A DNA stretch of 64,000 nucleotides from Paractinoplanes atraurantiacus (lineage in GTDB: Bacteria > Actinomycetota > Actinomycetes > Mycobacteriales > Micromonosporaceae). Under the pieces are notes generated by a model. It was not told the DNA's origin, made no database searches, and saw only the letters and a program-made list of their open reading frames with translations. Each line of letters begins with the position of its first letter. The stretch's first letter is position 1. The DNA is taken from contig NZ_OBDY01000009.1 in NCBI RefSeq assembly GCF_900215205.1, positions 248,001 to 312,000 of the forward strand. The letters run 5' to 3'. Positions 15,786 to 23,340 of this stretch are shown in pieces. The position numbers and the translations under genes are program-made.

Positions 15786-16455
15786 CGAGAACCCTACGCA
15801 TCAGCGCGGACGCCACCACCACCCCGTCCCCGGCGCGTCCCGCCTCGGCGGCCTGCGCCGGGGAGGAGACACCGAAGCCGATGAGCACGGGACGGTCCGT
15901 GATCGCCTTGACGCGCGCCGCGAGCCGGCCGGCCGCGTCGCCGAGCGCGGTCCGCTCGCCGGTCGTGCCCATCACACTGACCGCGTAGATGTAACTGTCT
16001 CCGAGCGCCGCGATGTCGGCCAGGCGATCGTCGGGGGTGACCGGCGCGACCAGCGGAATCAGGTCGAGGCCGGCGTCCGCGGCCGCAACGGCCACGGGCG
16101 CGGCCTCGTCGACGGGCAGGTCGGGAACGATCAGAGCGTCGATGCCGGCCTCGGCCAGCTCACGGCAGAAGACGGTGGCCGAGCGATGGAACACCAGGTT
16201 GGCGTAGGTCATGACGATAAGCGGGACGCGCACCTGACCCCGTACATGATGAAGGTCTTCAAGAATCGACGCCACGGTCGTGCCGCGAGACAGCGACCGG
16301 TCGGACGCCTGCTGGATGGTGACGCCGTCGAGCATGGGGTCGGAGAACGGCAGACCGATCTCGATCGCCGTCGCACCGGCCTCTTGGTAGGCGAGCAGGT
16401 AGTCGGTCCAGTCGTCGGTGATGCCGCCGGTGACGTAGGGGACGAGGGCGGTCAT
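15679..16455 (-). CDS. trpA: Tryptophan synthase alpha chain
   Basis: 258 aa. The alpha subunit cleaves indole-3-glycerol phosphate to indole and glyceraldehyde 3-phosphate. Catalytic Glu32 (AIEIGLPFSDP) and Asp43 (MLDGVTIQQA) correspond to Glu49 and Asp60 of the E. coli enzyme. The protein thus lacks about 17 residues at the N-terminus and begins almost at the first beta-strand. IGFGVSSP and the phosphate-binding GVVVASALMRR follow. The ATG at 16455 overlaps the trpB stop by 4 bp. The gene is not next to trpE, trpD or trpC, so this pair may be a secondary or specialised set. Confidence 0.9.
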   Translation of the reverse strand: MTALVPYVTGGITDDWTDYLLAYQEAGATAIEIGLPFSDPMLDGVTIQQASDRSLSRGTTVASILEDLHHVRGQVRVPLIVMTYANLVFHRSATVFCRELAEAGIDALIVPDLPVDEAAPVAVAAADAGLDLIPLVAPVTPDDRLADIAALGDSYIYAVSVMGTTGERTALGDAAGRLAARVKAITDRPVLIGFGVSSPAQAAEAGRAGDGVVVASALMRRVLDGATAAELRETVASLAAALEDSTDYATAEVSGDRR

Positions 16456-17618
16456 GCCGCACCCCCGAGCATCGTCGTCATGTCTTTGTCGCCCCGGCCG
16501 GACAGCGTGAGGATCACCCTCGAGCCGGTCGGCAGGTCGGGGGTGCCGGCCGCGCGCAGCACCCAGGCGACGGCATGGGCCGACTCGAGCGCGCAGATGA
16601 TGCCCTCGGACCGGGCCAGGCGGCGGACCGCGTCGACGACCTCGGCGTCGGTGACCGTCCGGTATTCCGCGCGCCCGATCGCCCCGAGGTGGGCGTGCTC
16701 GGGGCCGATGCCGGGGTAGTCGAGGCCGGCCGCGATCGACTCCGCCTCGGTGACCTGGCCCTCGGCGTCCTGAAGGACCATCGAGCGGGCGCCGTGCACG
16801 ACGCCGGGTGAGCCATTTGTCATCGCCGCGCCACCGGCCGCCTCCACGCCGACCAGCCGCGCGCTCGTGTCGACGAACCCCGCGAACGTGCCGGCCGCGT
16901 TCGAGCCACCGCCGACGCACGCCACCACCACGTCGGGAACGGTGGGGCTCTGCCGGCGCGCCTCGGCGCCGATCACGCGCTGAAGTTCCCGGACCATCCA
17001 GGGGTACGGGTGGGGGCCGCCGACCGAGCCCAGGAGGAAATGCGCCTCGTCGACGTCGGACACCCAGGCGCGCATGGCCTCGTTCGTCGCGTCCTTGAGA
17101 GTGCGGCTGCCGCTGGTGACCGGGACGACCTCGGCGCCGAGCGTGGTCATCCGCAGGACGTTGAGCTGCTGGCGCTCGATGTCGCGCTCGCCCATGTAGA
17201 CGGTGGCACCGAGACCGAGCAGGGCGGCCGCGGTGGCGGTGGCGACGCCGTGCTGCCCGGCGCCCGTCTCGGCGATCAGCCGGGTCTTGCCCATCCGGCG
17301 GGCGAGCATCGCCTGGCCGAGCACGTTGTTGATCTTGTGGGAGCCGGTGTGCGCCAGGTCCTCGCGCTTGAGCAGCAGCTCGACGCCGAGCTGGGCGGAG
17401 AGGTTGCGCGCCGGCGTGAGCGGGGTGGGGCGGCCGGCATAGACGGCGAGCAGCTCGTCGAGCTCGGACCGGAAGCCGGGGTCGGCCCAGGCCTCACGGA
17501 AGGCGACGGCCAGAGCGGCACAGGCCGGAACGAGGGACTCGGGGACGAACCGGCCGCCGAAGTCGCCGAAGCGACCGGCAGCCGGTTCCGTCATCAAGGT
17601 AGACGTCGTGCTTGTCAT
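16452..17618 (-). CDS. trpB: Tryptophan synthase beta chain
   Basis: 388 aa PLP enzyme that condenses indole with serine. The PLP lysine is Lys95 in HTGSHKINNVLGQ, and the phosphate-binding loop is VGGGSNAAG. ETGAGQHGVATA and GRGDKDM are further TrpB1 marks. I chose the ATG at 17618 because GGAGG precedes it by 6 bases; a TTG 15 bases upstream is part of that ribosome-binding region. It forms the first cistron of trpB-trpA-gntR-methyltransferase and lies just behind a long hairpin (17640-17684) that may control it. Confidence 0.93.
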   Translation of the reverse strand: MTSTTSTLMTEPAAGRFGDFGGRFVPESLVPACAALAVAFREAWADPGFRSELDELLAVYAGRPTPLTPARNLSAQLGVELLLKREDLAHTGSHKINNVLGQAMLARRMGKTRLIAETGAGQHGVATATAAALLGLGATVYMGERDIERQQLNVLRMTTLGAEVVPVTSGSRTLKDATNEAMRAWVSDVDEAHFLLGSVGGPHPYPWMVRELQRVIGAEARRQSPTVPDVVVACVGGGSNAAGTFAGFVDTSARLVGVEAAGGAAMTNGSPGVVHGARSMVLQDAEGQVTEAESIAAGLDYPGIGPEHAHLGAIGRAEYRTVTDAEVVDAVRRLARSEGIICALESAHAVAWVLRAAGTPDLPTGSRVILTLSGRGDKDMTTMLGGAA

Positions 17619-17639
17619 GAGGCACGCCTCCAAAAGTTG

Positions 17640-17684
17640 TAGAACTCTCCGCCGAAGTGTTGCATAACTCGGCAGAGAGTTCTA
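17640..17684 (-). terminator. 16-bp hairpin between the LolA-like gene and trpB
   Basis: The arms 17640-17655 and 17669-17684 are inverted repeats of 16 bp with one mismatch around a 13-base loop. On the leftward transcript the hairpin starts 3 bases after the stop of the LolA-like gene and is followed by CAACTTTTGG and the trpB ribosome-binding site. It fits a terminator for the upstream gene, a leader structure controlling trpB, or a DNA operator for the GntR protein. The sequence does not decide between them. Confidence 0.6.
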
Positions 17685-17687
17685 GAA

Positions 17688-18812
17688 CTATTTGGCAGCG
17701 GCCTTGTACAGCGTCTCCGGTGCCACGGCGCCGGCGAAGACCCGGCCGTCGTCGGTCACGAGCACGCTGAAGAGAGAACCGGAGAAGAGATGTCCACTGC
17801 CCCAGCTCCCGCTCACCTTCGGCAGCATGTCGATCACGCCGTCGAGCTGCTTGGCCTCCTCACCGGTGGCCTTCGGCAGCTTCGCCGTCACCACCGAGGC
17901 CCAGCCCTCGCCGATCACCTTGGGCTGCTCGGAAGCGGCGGGCTGCTTGACCGCGCCCGGCTTCTTCGCCTCGGCGGCCTTGTGCTCCTTCTCCAGCTCG
18001 GTTTCGAGCTTGCCCGCGTCGGTCTTCTCGACCTTCGTGCCCGGCGGCGGGTTGAAGACGAACTGCTGGGCGTCGGGCGTTTCGAAACTGATCTGCTGGA
18101 ACGCGACCCGGACGGCCGGGTTCACCGCGTCCTTGGCATAGACGTCGACGCGCAGCGGGATCTTCTTCTCCGCGTCGATCGCCAGGCGCACCTGCCCGAT
18201 CAGCGACTCGGTCGCGCGCGGGCTGAGCACCAGCTCATAGGCGTCGCGGCCGGCCACCTTGGCCGCGCCGGTGGTCGAGACCGCCGTTGTCGGGTCGATC
18301 GCGTCGAGCGCCGCCTCGGCCGCGTCCTGCGGCGTCGAGGGGATCCCCGTCGGCAGGGCCGCGGGCTTCTTGTCCTCGCCCGCCGGCAGGGTCAGGTGCG
18401 TGGCCGTCTTGGCCTTGCTCTGCCAGAGCCAGACGTCGGAGCCGTTGCGGATGACGTCGGTCTCGCCGAGCGTGCTCATCAGCGCCAGTCGCGCCTTGTC
18501 CTCACCGGCGTACCAGACGCGGGCGGTGTTGCTGCCCGCGACCAGGTTGACCAGGTCGGCTCCGCCCGAGTCGGCGGTCAGCCCAGCGATCTTGGGCAGC
18601 CCCAGGTCGGCGCTCTGCACGATGGTGCCGGACAGGCCGTCGACCTTCGCGTTCTGAAGGTCGACGAGCAGTTCGGCCGCGCTGCGGTCGGGCAGCGAGG
18701 GATCCGCGCTCGCGACGATCGTTCCCGCCGCTGCGCCGCCCCCGATCACGACCACCGCCGCGGCGGATGGTACGAGCCAGCGAAGGGCCGGCCTCGATCT
18801 GAACACGGACAC
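17688..18812 (-). CDS. LolA-like outer-envelope/lipoprotein carrier family protein
   Basis: 374 aa. A basic start (FRSRPALRW) and hydrophobic helix (LVPSAAAVVVIGGGAAAG) indicate a signal or membrane anchor. The exported part resembles LolA/DUF2092-type beta-barrel proteins: VDGLSGTIVQSADLGLP, then VWLWQSKAKTATHL and GRDAYELVLSPR, with a basic Lys/Glu-rich stretch near residues 255-285. In actinobacteria such proteins are often found beside two-component systems, as here. The start is taken at the GTG at 18812, with GGGAGG 8 bases upstream; a GTG nine codons earlier is less well placed. Lipid carriage is known only for Gram-negative LolA, so the role here is uncertain. Confidence 0.75.
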   Translation of the reverse strand: MSVFRSRPALRWLVPSAAAVVVIGGGAAAGTIVASADPSLPDRSAAELLVDLQNAKVDGLSGTIVQSADLGLPKIAGLTADSGGADLVNLVAGSNTARVWYAGEDKARLALMSTLGETDVIRNGSDVWLWQSKAKTATHLTLPAGEDKKPAALPTGIPSTPQDAAEAALDAIDPTTAVSTTGAAKVAGRDAYELVLSPRATESLIGQVRLAIDAEKKIPLRVDVYAKDAVNPAVRVAFQQISFETPDAQQFVFNPPPGTKVEKTDAGKLETELEKEHKAAEAKKPGAVKQPAASEQPKVIGEGWASVVTAKLPKATGEEAKQLDGVIDMLPKVSGSWGSGHLFSGSLFSVLVTDDGRVFAGAVAPETLYKAAAK

Positions 18813-18915
18813 GATGTCCACCTCCCGTTGATCTGCCACAAGAGTGCGCCGTGGCCGCTGTGACCGGGCTGAGAGCCGCCCCTAGGGGTTGCCCCTCCCA
18901 TGCAAAGGTAAGGGG

Positions 18916-19626
18916 GTGCGGTTGCTGGTGGTGGAAGACGAGGCGCGGCTCGCGGCCGCGTTGCAGCGCGGGTTGCAGGCCGAGGGCTTCGCGGTGGACG
19001 TGTCCGGTGACGGGCAGGACGGGCTCGAGATGGCTCGTCACGGCGGGTACGACGCGATGATCCTCGACGTGATGCTGCCGCGGCTCAGCGGCTATCGGGT
19101 GGTCCGCCAACTACGGGCCGAGGGCAACTGGGTGCCGGTGCTGATGCTGTCGGCCAAGGACGGGGAGTACGACCAGGCCGACGGGCTCGACTGCGGCGCG
19201 GACGACTACCTGACCAAGCCCTTCTCCTACATCGTGCTGCTCGCCCGGCTGCGCGCGCTGCTGCGCCGCGGCGTGCACGAGCGGCCGACCGTGCTCGCCC
19301 ACGGCGACGTCGAGCTCGATCCGGCCGAGCGCCGGGTGATGGTCGCGGGCGCCGAGGTGACGCTCACGGCCCGCGAGTTCGCCCTGCTGGAATACCTCAT
19401 GCGCCGCCCCGGCGAGGTGGTCAGCAAGATCGAGCTGCTCGACCACGTCTGGGACGCCGCGGTGGAGACCGCACCGAACGCGGTCGAGGTCTACGTCGGC
19501 TACCTGCGCCGCAAGATCGGGCGCGACCGGCTCGAGACCGTGCGCGGCGCGGGCTACCGGCTCGCGGCCGTCACGGGAGACGCGGGTGTCACCGGCGCGC
19601 CGGCCGAGCCACCGCGCGGCCACTGA
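18916..19626 (+). CDS. OmpR/PhoB-type response regulator
   Basis: 236 aa. The receiver domain has the acidic pocket VVEDE, phospho-acceptor Asp51 (MILDVMLPR), a conserved switch residue (MLSAKD) and Lys in YLTKPF. The C-terminal winged helix has LTAREFALLEYLMRRPGEVV and the ending VRGAGYRL. It is phosphorylated by the kinase encoded immediately after it: stop and start share one base (TGATG at 19624-19628). GTG start at 18916. It is divergent from the LolA-like gene, which may be a target. Confidence 0.9.
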   Translation: MRLLVVEDEARLAAALQRGLQAEGFAVDVSGDGQDGLEMARHGGYDAMILDVMLPRLSGYRVVRQLRAEGNWVPVLMLSAKDGEYDQADGLDCGADDYLTKPFSYIVLLARLRALLRRGVHERPTVLAHGDVELDPAERRVMVAGAEVTLTAREFALLEYLMRRPGEVVSKIELLDHVWDAAVETAPNAVEVYVGYLRRKIGRDRLETVRGAGYRLAAVTGDAGVTGAPAEPPRGH

Positions 19627-20981
19627 TGCGCCGGCCGCGCGAGCTCAGCCTGCGCGCCCGGCTGGTGCTGACCTCGGTCCTGGCGCTCACGGCCGGCCTG
19701 GCCGCGGGTGGGGTGCTGCTCGTCGCCGTGCTCAACTTCGGGCTGCTGCGCGCGGTCAACGCCGAGGCGCTGGACACGGCGCGGGGCGTGGCCAAGCTGG
19801 TCGACCAAGGGCAGCTCGCCGAGCCGATCCCGGTCAACGCGGCCATGCAGGTCCAGGTCATCGACGCGCAGGGCCGGGTCCTGTCGATCTCGGCCGGCGC
19901 TGACCGGCTCATCCCGATGCTGCATGCCGACGAGTTGCGGGGCATGGGCGACGGCGAAGTGCGCGAGATCCCCGGCAGCCGCGTCGGGCTCGACGGTGAC
20001 GCGCGGGTCGTGATGGTGACCGCCGGTCCGCCCACCGATCCCGTGCGCGTGCTGGTCGCGCGGTCCACGAGCGACCTGACGCAGGGCGTGCACATCCTGC
20101 GCGTCACCCTGCTGATCATGTTTCCGCTGCTGGTGGGCGCCCTCTGGCTGGTGCTGTGGCGGGTGCTCGGCGCGGCGCTCAGCCCGGTCGACGCGCTGCG
20201 CTCGGGCGCCGAGGAGATCACCGGGGGCACCCGGGCCGGCCGGTTGCCCGTGCCCGAGTCACGCGACGAGATCCACCGGCTCGCGGTGACGCTCAACGGC
20301 ATGCTGCACCGGCTCGACGCGGCGCAGGCCCGACAGCGGGCGTTCGTCGCCGACGCGGCCCACGAGCTTCGCAGTCCGCTGACCAACATGCGCACGGAGC
20401 TGGAGGTCTCACAGCGGCTGCCCGACACCGACTGGAACGCGCTCGCCGACGACCTGCTGACCGACGTCGACCGTCTCAGCCGGCTCGTCGACGACATGCT
20501 GCTGCTGGCCCGGGCCGACGACGCGGCGCCAGGACGGGTCGTCGCGGCGCCGTTCCGCGAGGTCGACCTGGGCGCGGTGGTCGGCGACGTGACGGCCCGC
20601 TATCCGACGGTGGGTTATGTGCGCCCGGCGGCGCCGGTCACGATCACCGGGGAGCCGGACGCGCTCGGCCGGGTGGTGGCCAACCTGCTGGACAACGCGG
20701 TCCGCCACGCGAAGTCGCGGATCTGCGTCGAGGTGCGGGCCGACGCGGCGTACCGCTGGATCACCGTGACCGACGACGGCCCGGGCATTCCCGAAGCCGA
20801 CCGGGAGCGGGTCTTCGACCGCTTCACACGCCTCGACGACGCCCGCGCCCGCGACGCCGGCGGCTCCGGCCTGGGCCTCGCGATCGTCCGCGAACTGGCC
20901 CGCCGCCACGGCGGCACGGTCACCTTGAGCGACGCCGCCCCCGGCCTCCGAGTTGACGTGCGCCTCCCAGCGATCCGCTGA
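19626..20981 (+). CDS. Two-component sensor histidine kinase
   Basis: 451 aa. Two TM helices (about 11-40 and 160-182) flank an extracytoplasmic sensor of about 120 residues. A HAMP domain follows (LSPVDALRSGAEEI), then HisKA with the His in AAHELRSPLTNM, and an ATPase domain (NLLDNAVRHA, DDGPGIPE, GGSGLGLAIV). It is the partner of the OmpR-type regulator directly upstream. The signal is not predictable, but the adjacent LolA-like exported protein suggests an envelope cue. Confidence 0.9.
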   Translation: MRRPRELSLRARLVLTSVLALTAGLAAGGVLLVAVLNFGLLRAVNAEALDTARGVAKLVDQGQLAEPIPVNAAMQVQVIDAQGRVLSISAGADRLIPMLHADELRGMGDGEVREIPGSRVGLDGDARVVMVTAGPPTDPVRVLVARSTSDLTQGVHILRVTLLIMFPLLVGALWLVLWRVLGAALSPVDALRSGAEEITGGTRAGRLPVPESRDEIHRLAVTLNGMLHRLDAAQARQRAFVADAAHELRSPLTNMRTELEVSQRLPDTDWNALADDLLTDVDRLSRLVDDMLLLARADDAAPGRVVAAPFREVDLGAVVGDVTARYPTVGYVRPAAPVTITGEPDALGRVVANLLDNAVRHAKSRICVEVRADAAYRWITVTDDGPGIPEADRERVFDRFTRLDDARARDAGGSGLGLAIVRELARRHGGTVTLSDAAPGLRVDVRLPAIR

Positions 20982-20989
20982 CACCGGCC

Positions 20990-21440
20990 CGCGTCGCGGC
21001 CCGCCGCGCGGCCCGGCCCTTTGCCCCCGGCCGTCCGCGGCCCCCGGCCTGTCCCGCGGCCCCGGCCGCCCCTCGGCCCCGGCCCGTCCCGCGGCCCGCC
21101 CGCCGCTCGGCCTCGGCCCGTCCCGCGGCCCGCCCGCCGCTCGGCCTCGGCCCGTCCCGCGGCCCGCCCGCCGCTCGGCCCCGGCCCGTCCCGCGGCCCC
21201 GGCCCGTCCCGCGGCCCCGGCCGCCGACCCCGGACCCCCGACCCGCTCTGCGGCTCCTGACCCCGGCCCAGACCCCCGACCCGCCCCGCGGCTCCCGACT
21301 CCCGGCCCCAAACCCCTGGCCCGCCCTACGGCCCCCTACCCTCGGCCTGCCGCGCGGCCCCCGGCCCCAAACCCCTGGCCCGCCCTGCGGCCCCTACCCT
21401 CGGCCTGCCGCGCGGCCCCCGGCCCCTATCCCCGGCCCGC
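20990..21440. repeat. Degenerate GC-rich tandem repeats in a 590-bp gene-free stretch
   Basis: The gap 20982-21574 contains no credible gene. It is built from cytosine-rich units containing CGGCCCGTCCCGCGGCCC. Three 34-bp copies are at 21077-21178. Two copies of a 59-bp unit, each containing CCAAACCCCTGGCCCGCCCT, start at 21302 and 21361. The remainder is shorter degenerate versions. No promoter for the next gene is visible before about 21440. Confidence 0.85.
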
Positions 21441-21574
21441 GACGCGGGAGGCGGTGGTGGGGCGACGTGCTCGAGAAAAAGTTGGGGGCGGTGGGAACTA
21501 TTGGGGGTCGAGGGGCGACCAACGCGGAGTGCCCGGCAACGGGCTGTCCCCCATGCGGAAGGTTGACGACTTCG

Positions 21575-22312
21575 ATGTCCCTGCTCAAGCGCTCGGCCCT
21601 GGTGGCCGCCACGGTCGCCGGCCTCACCCTGGCGCTGGCCGCGCCCGCCTCTGCCCACGTCACGGTGAACCCCGACACCGCGACCGCGGGGGGCTACACC
21701 AAGGTGACCTTCCGGGTGCCCAACGAGTCCGACACCGCCAGCACGAACAAGGTCGAGGTGAACCTGCCGGCCGACAACCCGGTGGCCTCGGTCTCGGTCA
21801 AGCCGATCACCGGGTGGGACGTGGCCACCACCGTCTCCAAGCTGGCCAAGCCGCTGGAGGCGCACGGAGCCCAGATCACCGAGGCGGTCTCGAAGATCAC
21901 CTGGACGGCCAAGGCCGGCTCGGAGGTCAAGCCGGGACAGTTCCAGGAGTTCGACGTGTCGCTCGGGCCGCTGCCCGAGTCCGGCCAGATGGTCTTCAAG
22001 GCGCTGCAGTACTACTCCGACAACACCACCGTCCGCTGGATCGACGAGCCCACCACCGACGGCACCGAGCCGGAGCACCCGGCGCCCGTGCTGAAGCTGG
22101 CCGCGGCCGGCGCGACCGACACGGCCGCCGCAGCGCCCACCGCGGCCGCCACCCCGCAGGCCGCTGCCGACGACGACAGCTCCGACGGGCCCGACGCCTT
22201 CGGCATCGCGGGCCTCATCGCCGGGGTGATCGCTTTGATTCTGGCGCTTCTCGCGTACGCCAAGGCCAGTCGCCGCCCGGCCCAGGAGAGCACCCCCGCC
22301 ACGAAGTCCTGA
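21575..22312 (+). CDS. YcnI-like (DUF1775) copper-binding surface protein
   Basis: 245 aa. Signal peptide about 1-27 ending PASA, so the mature protein begins with His28 (HVTVNPDTA). In B. subtilis YcnI the N-terminal histidine binds Cu(II), which fits. The DUF1775 domain runs to about residue 175 (YTKVTFRVPNESDTAS, PLPESGQMVFKALQYYSDNT, VRWIDEP). An Ala/Thr-rich stalk and a C-terminal TM helix (FGIAGLIAGVIALILALLAY) with a basic tail anchor it in the membrane. The start is the ATG at 21575. A likely role is copper binding at the cell surface. No copper transporter gene lies beside it. Confidence 0.87.
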   Translation: MSLLKRSALVAATVAGLTLALAAPASAHVTVNPDTATAGGYTKVTFRVPNESDTASTNKVEVNLPADNPVASVSVKPITGWDVATTVSKLAKPLEAHGAQITEAVSKITWTAKAGSEVKPGQFQEFDVSLGPLPESGQMVFKALQYYSDNTTVRWIDEPTTDGTEPEHPAPVLKLAAAGATDTAAAAPTAAATPQAAADDDSSDGPDAFGIAGLIAGVIALILALLAYAKASRRPAQESTPATKS

Positions 22313-22323
22313 CCCATCCCGCG

Positions 22324-22353
22324 GAGGCCGGTCACGAACGCGTGGCCGGCCTC
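22324..22353 (+). terminator. Terminator hairpin of the YcnI-like gene
   Basis: GAGGCCGGTCACG (22324-22336) pairs with CGTGGCCGGCCTC (22341-22353): 13 bp with one G-T pair, tetraloop AACG, followed by GACTTTCCC. It starts 11 bases after the stop codon. Confidence 0.8.
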
Positions 22354-22365
22354 GACTTTCCCTCG

Positions 22366-23070
22366 ATGTGGATCAAGGGTTTACTACCGGACGTGAACCG
22401 CGTTCGTACGGCCTCCCGCATCTGGCACGGCCTGCTCTTCGCCGTCGTTCTGACCTCCCTGGTCATCCAGATGGTGCTCAGTGCCCAGGGGACCGACGCG
22501 CCGGCCGTCACGCGGTTCATCCGGTTGTTCAGCTACTTCACGATCCAGAGCAACGTCCTGGTGCTGCTCGCCGCGGGCAGCCTCATGATCGATCCGGGGC
22601 GCGACGGGCGGGTCTGGCGGGTTCTGCGGCTCGACTCGCTGCTCGGGATCATCGTGACCGGCATCGTGTACGCCACGATCCTGGCCGGCGAGTCCGACCC
22701 GCACGGCGCCGGCTGGTGGTCGAACCTGGGATTCCACTACATCGCGCCGTGGGCGGCGCTGGCCGGATGGCTGGTCTTCGGGCCGCGGCCCCGGATCGAC
22801 CTCCGGACGATCGGCTGGGCGTTCCTGTGGCCGGCCGCGTGGATCGGCTACACGCTGGCGCACGGCGGGACCACCGACTGGTTCCCGTACCCGTTCACGG
22901 ACGCCACCACGGTCGGCTACCCGGCCGCCGTCCGCAACATGCTGATGGTCGCCGTCATGGCCGCCGTCTTCGCCGCGATCCTATGGTTCCTCGACCGCCG
23001 CCTGCCCCAGACCGCGGCCGGCGGGCCCGTTCCCGTCCAAGCTTCCACCGCCGGCGGAGAGAAAAGCTGA
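22366..23070 (+). CDS. Pr6Pr-like integral membrane protein
   Basis: 234 aa with about six TM helices: WHGLLFAVVLTSLVIQMVL, FIRLFSYFTIQSNVLVLLAA, LLGIIVTGIVYATILAG, IAPWAALAGWLVFG, TIGWAFLWPAAWIGYTLA and MLMVAVMAAVFAAILWFL. The FSYFTIQSN motif and WFPYPF are typical of the actinobacterial Pr6Pr family. Function unknown. It starts after the terminator, at ATG 22366 or GTG 22393; neither has a strong ribosome-binding site. Its 3' end overlaps the next, convergent gene by 90 bp. Confidence 0.75.
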   Translation: MWIKGLLPDVNRVRTASRIWHGLLFAVVLTSLVIQMVLSAQGTDAPAVTRFIRLFSYFTIQSNVLVLLAAGSLMIDPGRDGRVWRVLRLDSLLGIIVTGIVYATILAGESDPHGAGWWSNLGFHYIAPWAALAGWLVFGPRPRIDLRTIGWAFLWPAAWIGYTLAHGGTTDWFPYPFTDATTVGYPAAVRNMLMVAVMAAVFAAILWFLDRRLPQTAAGGPVPVQASTAGGEKS

Positions 23071-23331
23071 GCTGCGCAGGACCTCGGCGAACTGCTCGGC
23101 GACGCGCTCCAGTACGCCCGGCGGCAGAAAGATGAGTTCGCCGGGGTAGCCCTGTTTCAGGCCCTTCGCCAGGTCGCGCACGCGGAGCTCGTGGCTGGGA
23201 TGGCGGGTCTTGTGGCGGCGGCCGAAACTGCGCCAGCGCCGGATCGCCAGATCGGCCAGCTCAGGCGCGAAGCCGGCCTCGTCCTCGGCAATCGACTGGA
23301 GCTTGTCTCGGAGGCCGTCCTGATCGGTCAC
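22981..23331 (-). CDS. Small hypothetical protein
   Basis: 116 aa from a GTG at 23331. It is charged and helical in the first 90 residues (DLAIRRWRSFGRRHKTRHPS, VLERVAEQFAEVLR), with a Gly-rich tail. I do not recognise a family. It starts 9 bp after the stop of the TPR gene on the same strand, which suggests an operon, but its last 90 bp overlap the convergent membrane-protein gene. The tail may therefore be poorly conserved or the stop less relevant. Confidence 0.5.
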   Translation of the reverse strand: MTDQDGLRDKLQSIAEDEAGFAPELADLAIRRWRSFGRRHKTRHPSHELRVRDLAKGLKQGYPGELIFLPPGVLERVAEQFAEVLRSSAFLSAGGGSLDGNGPAGRGLGQAAVEEP

Positions 23332-23340
23332 GACGCGCCG

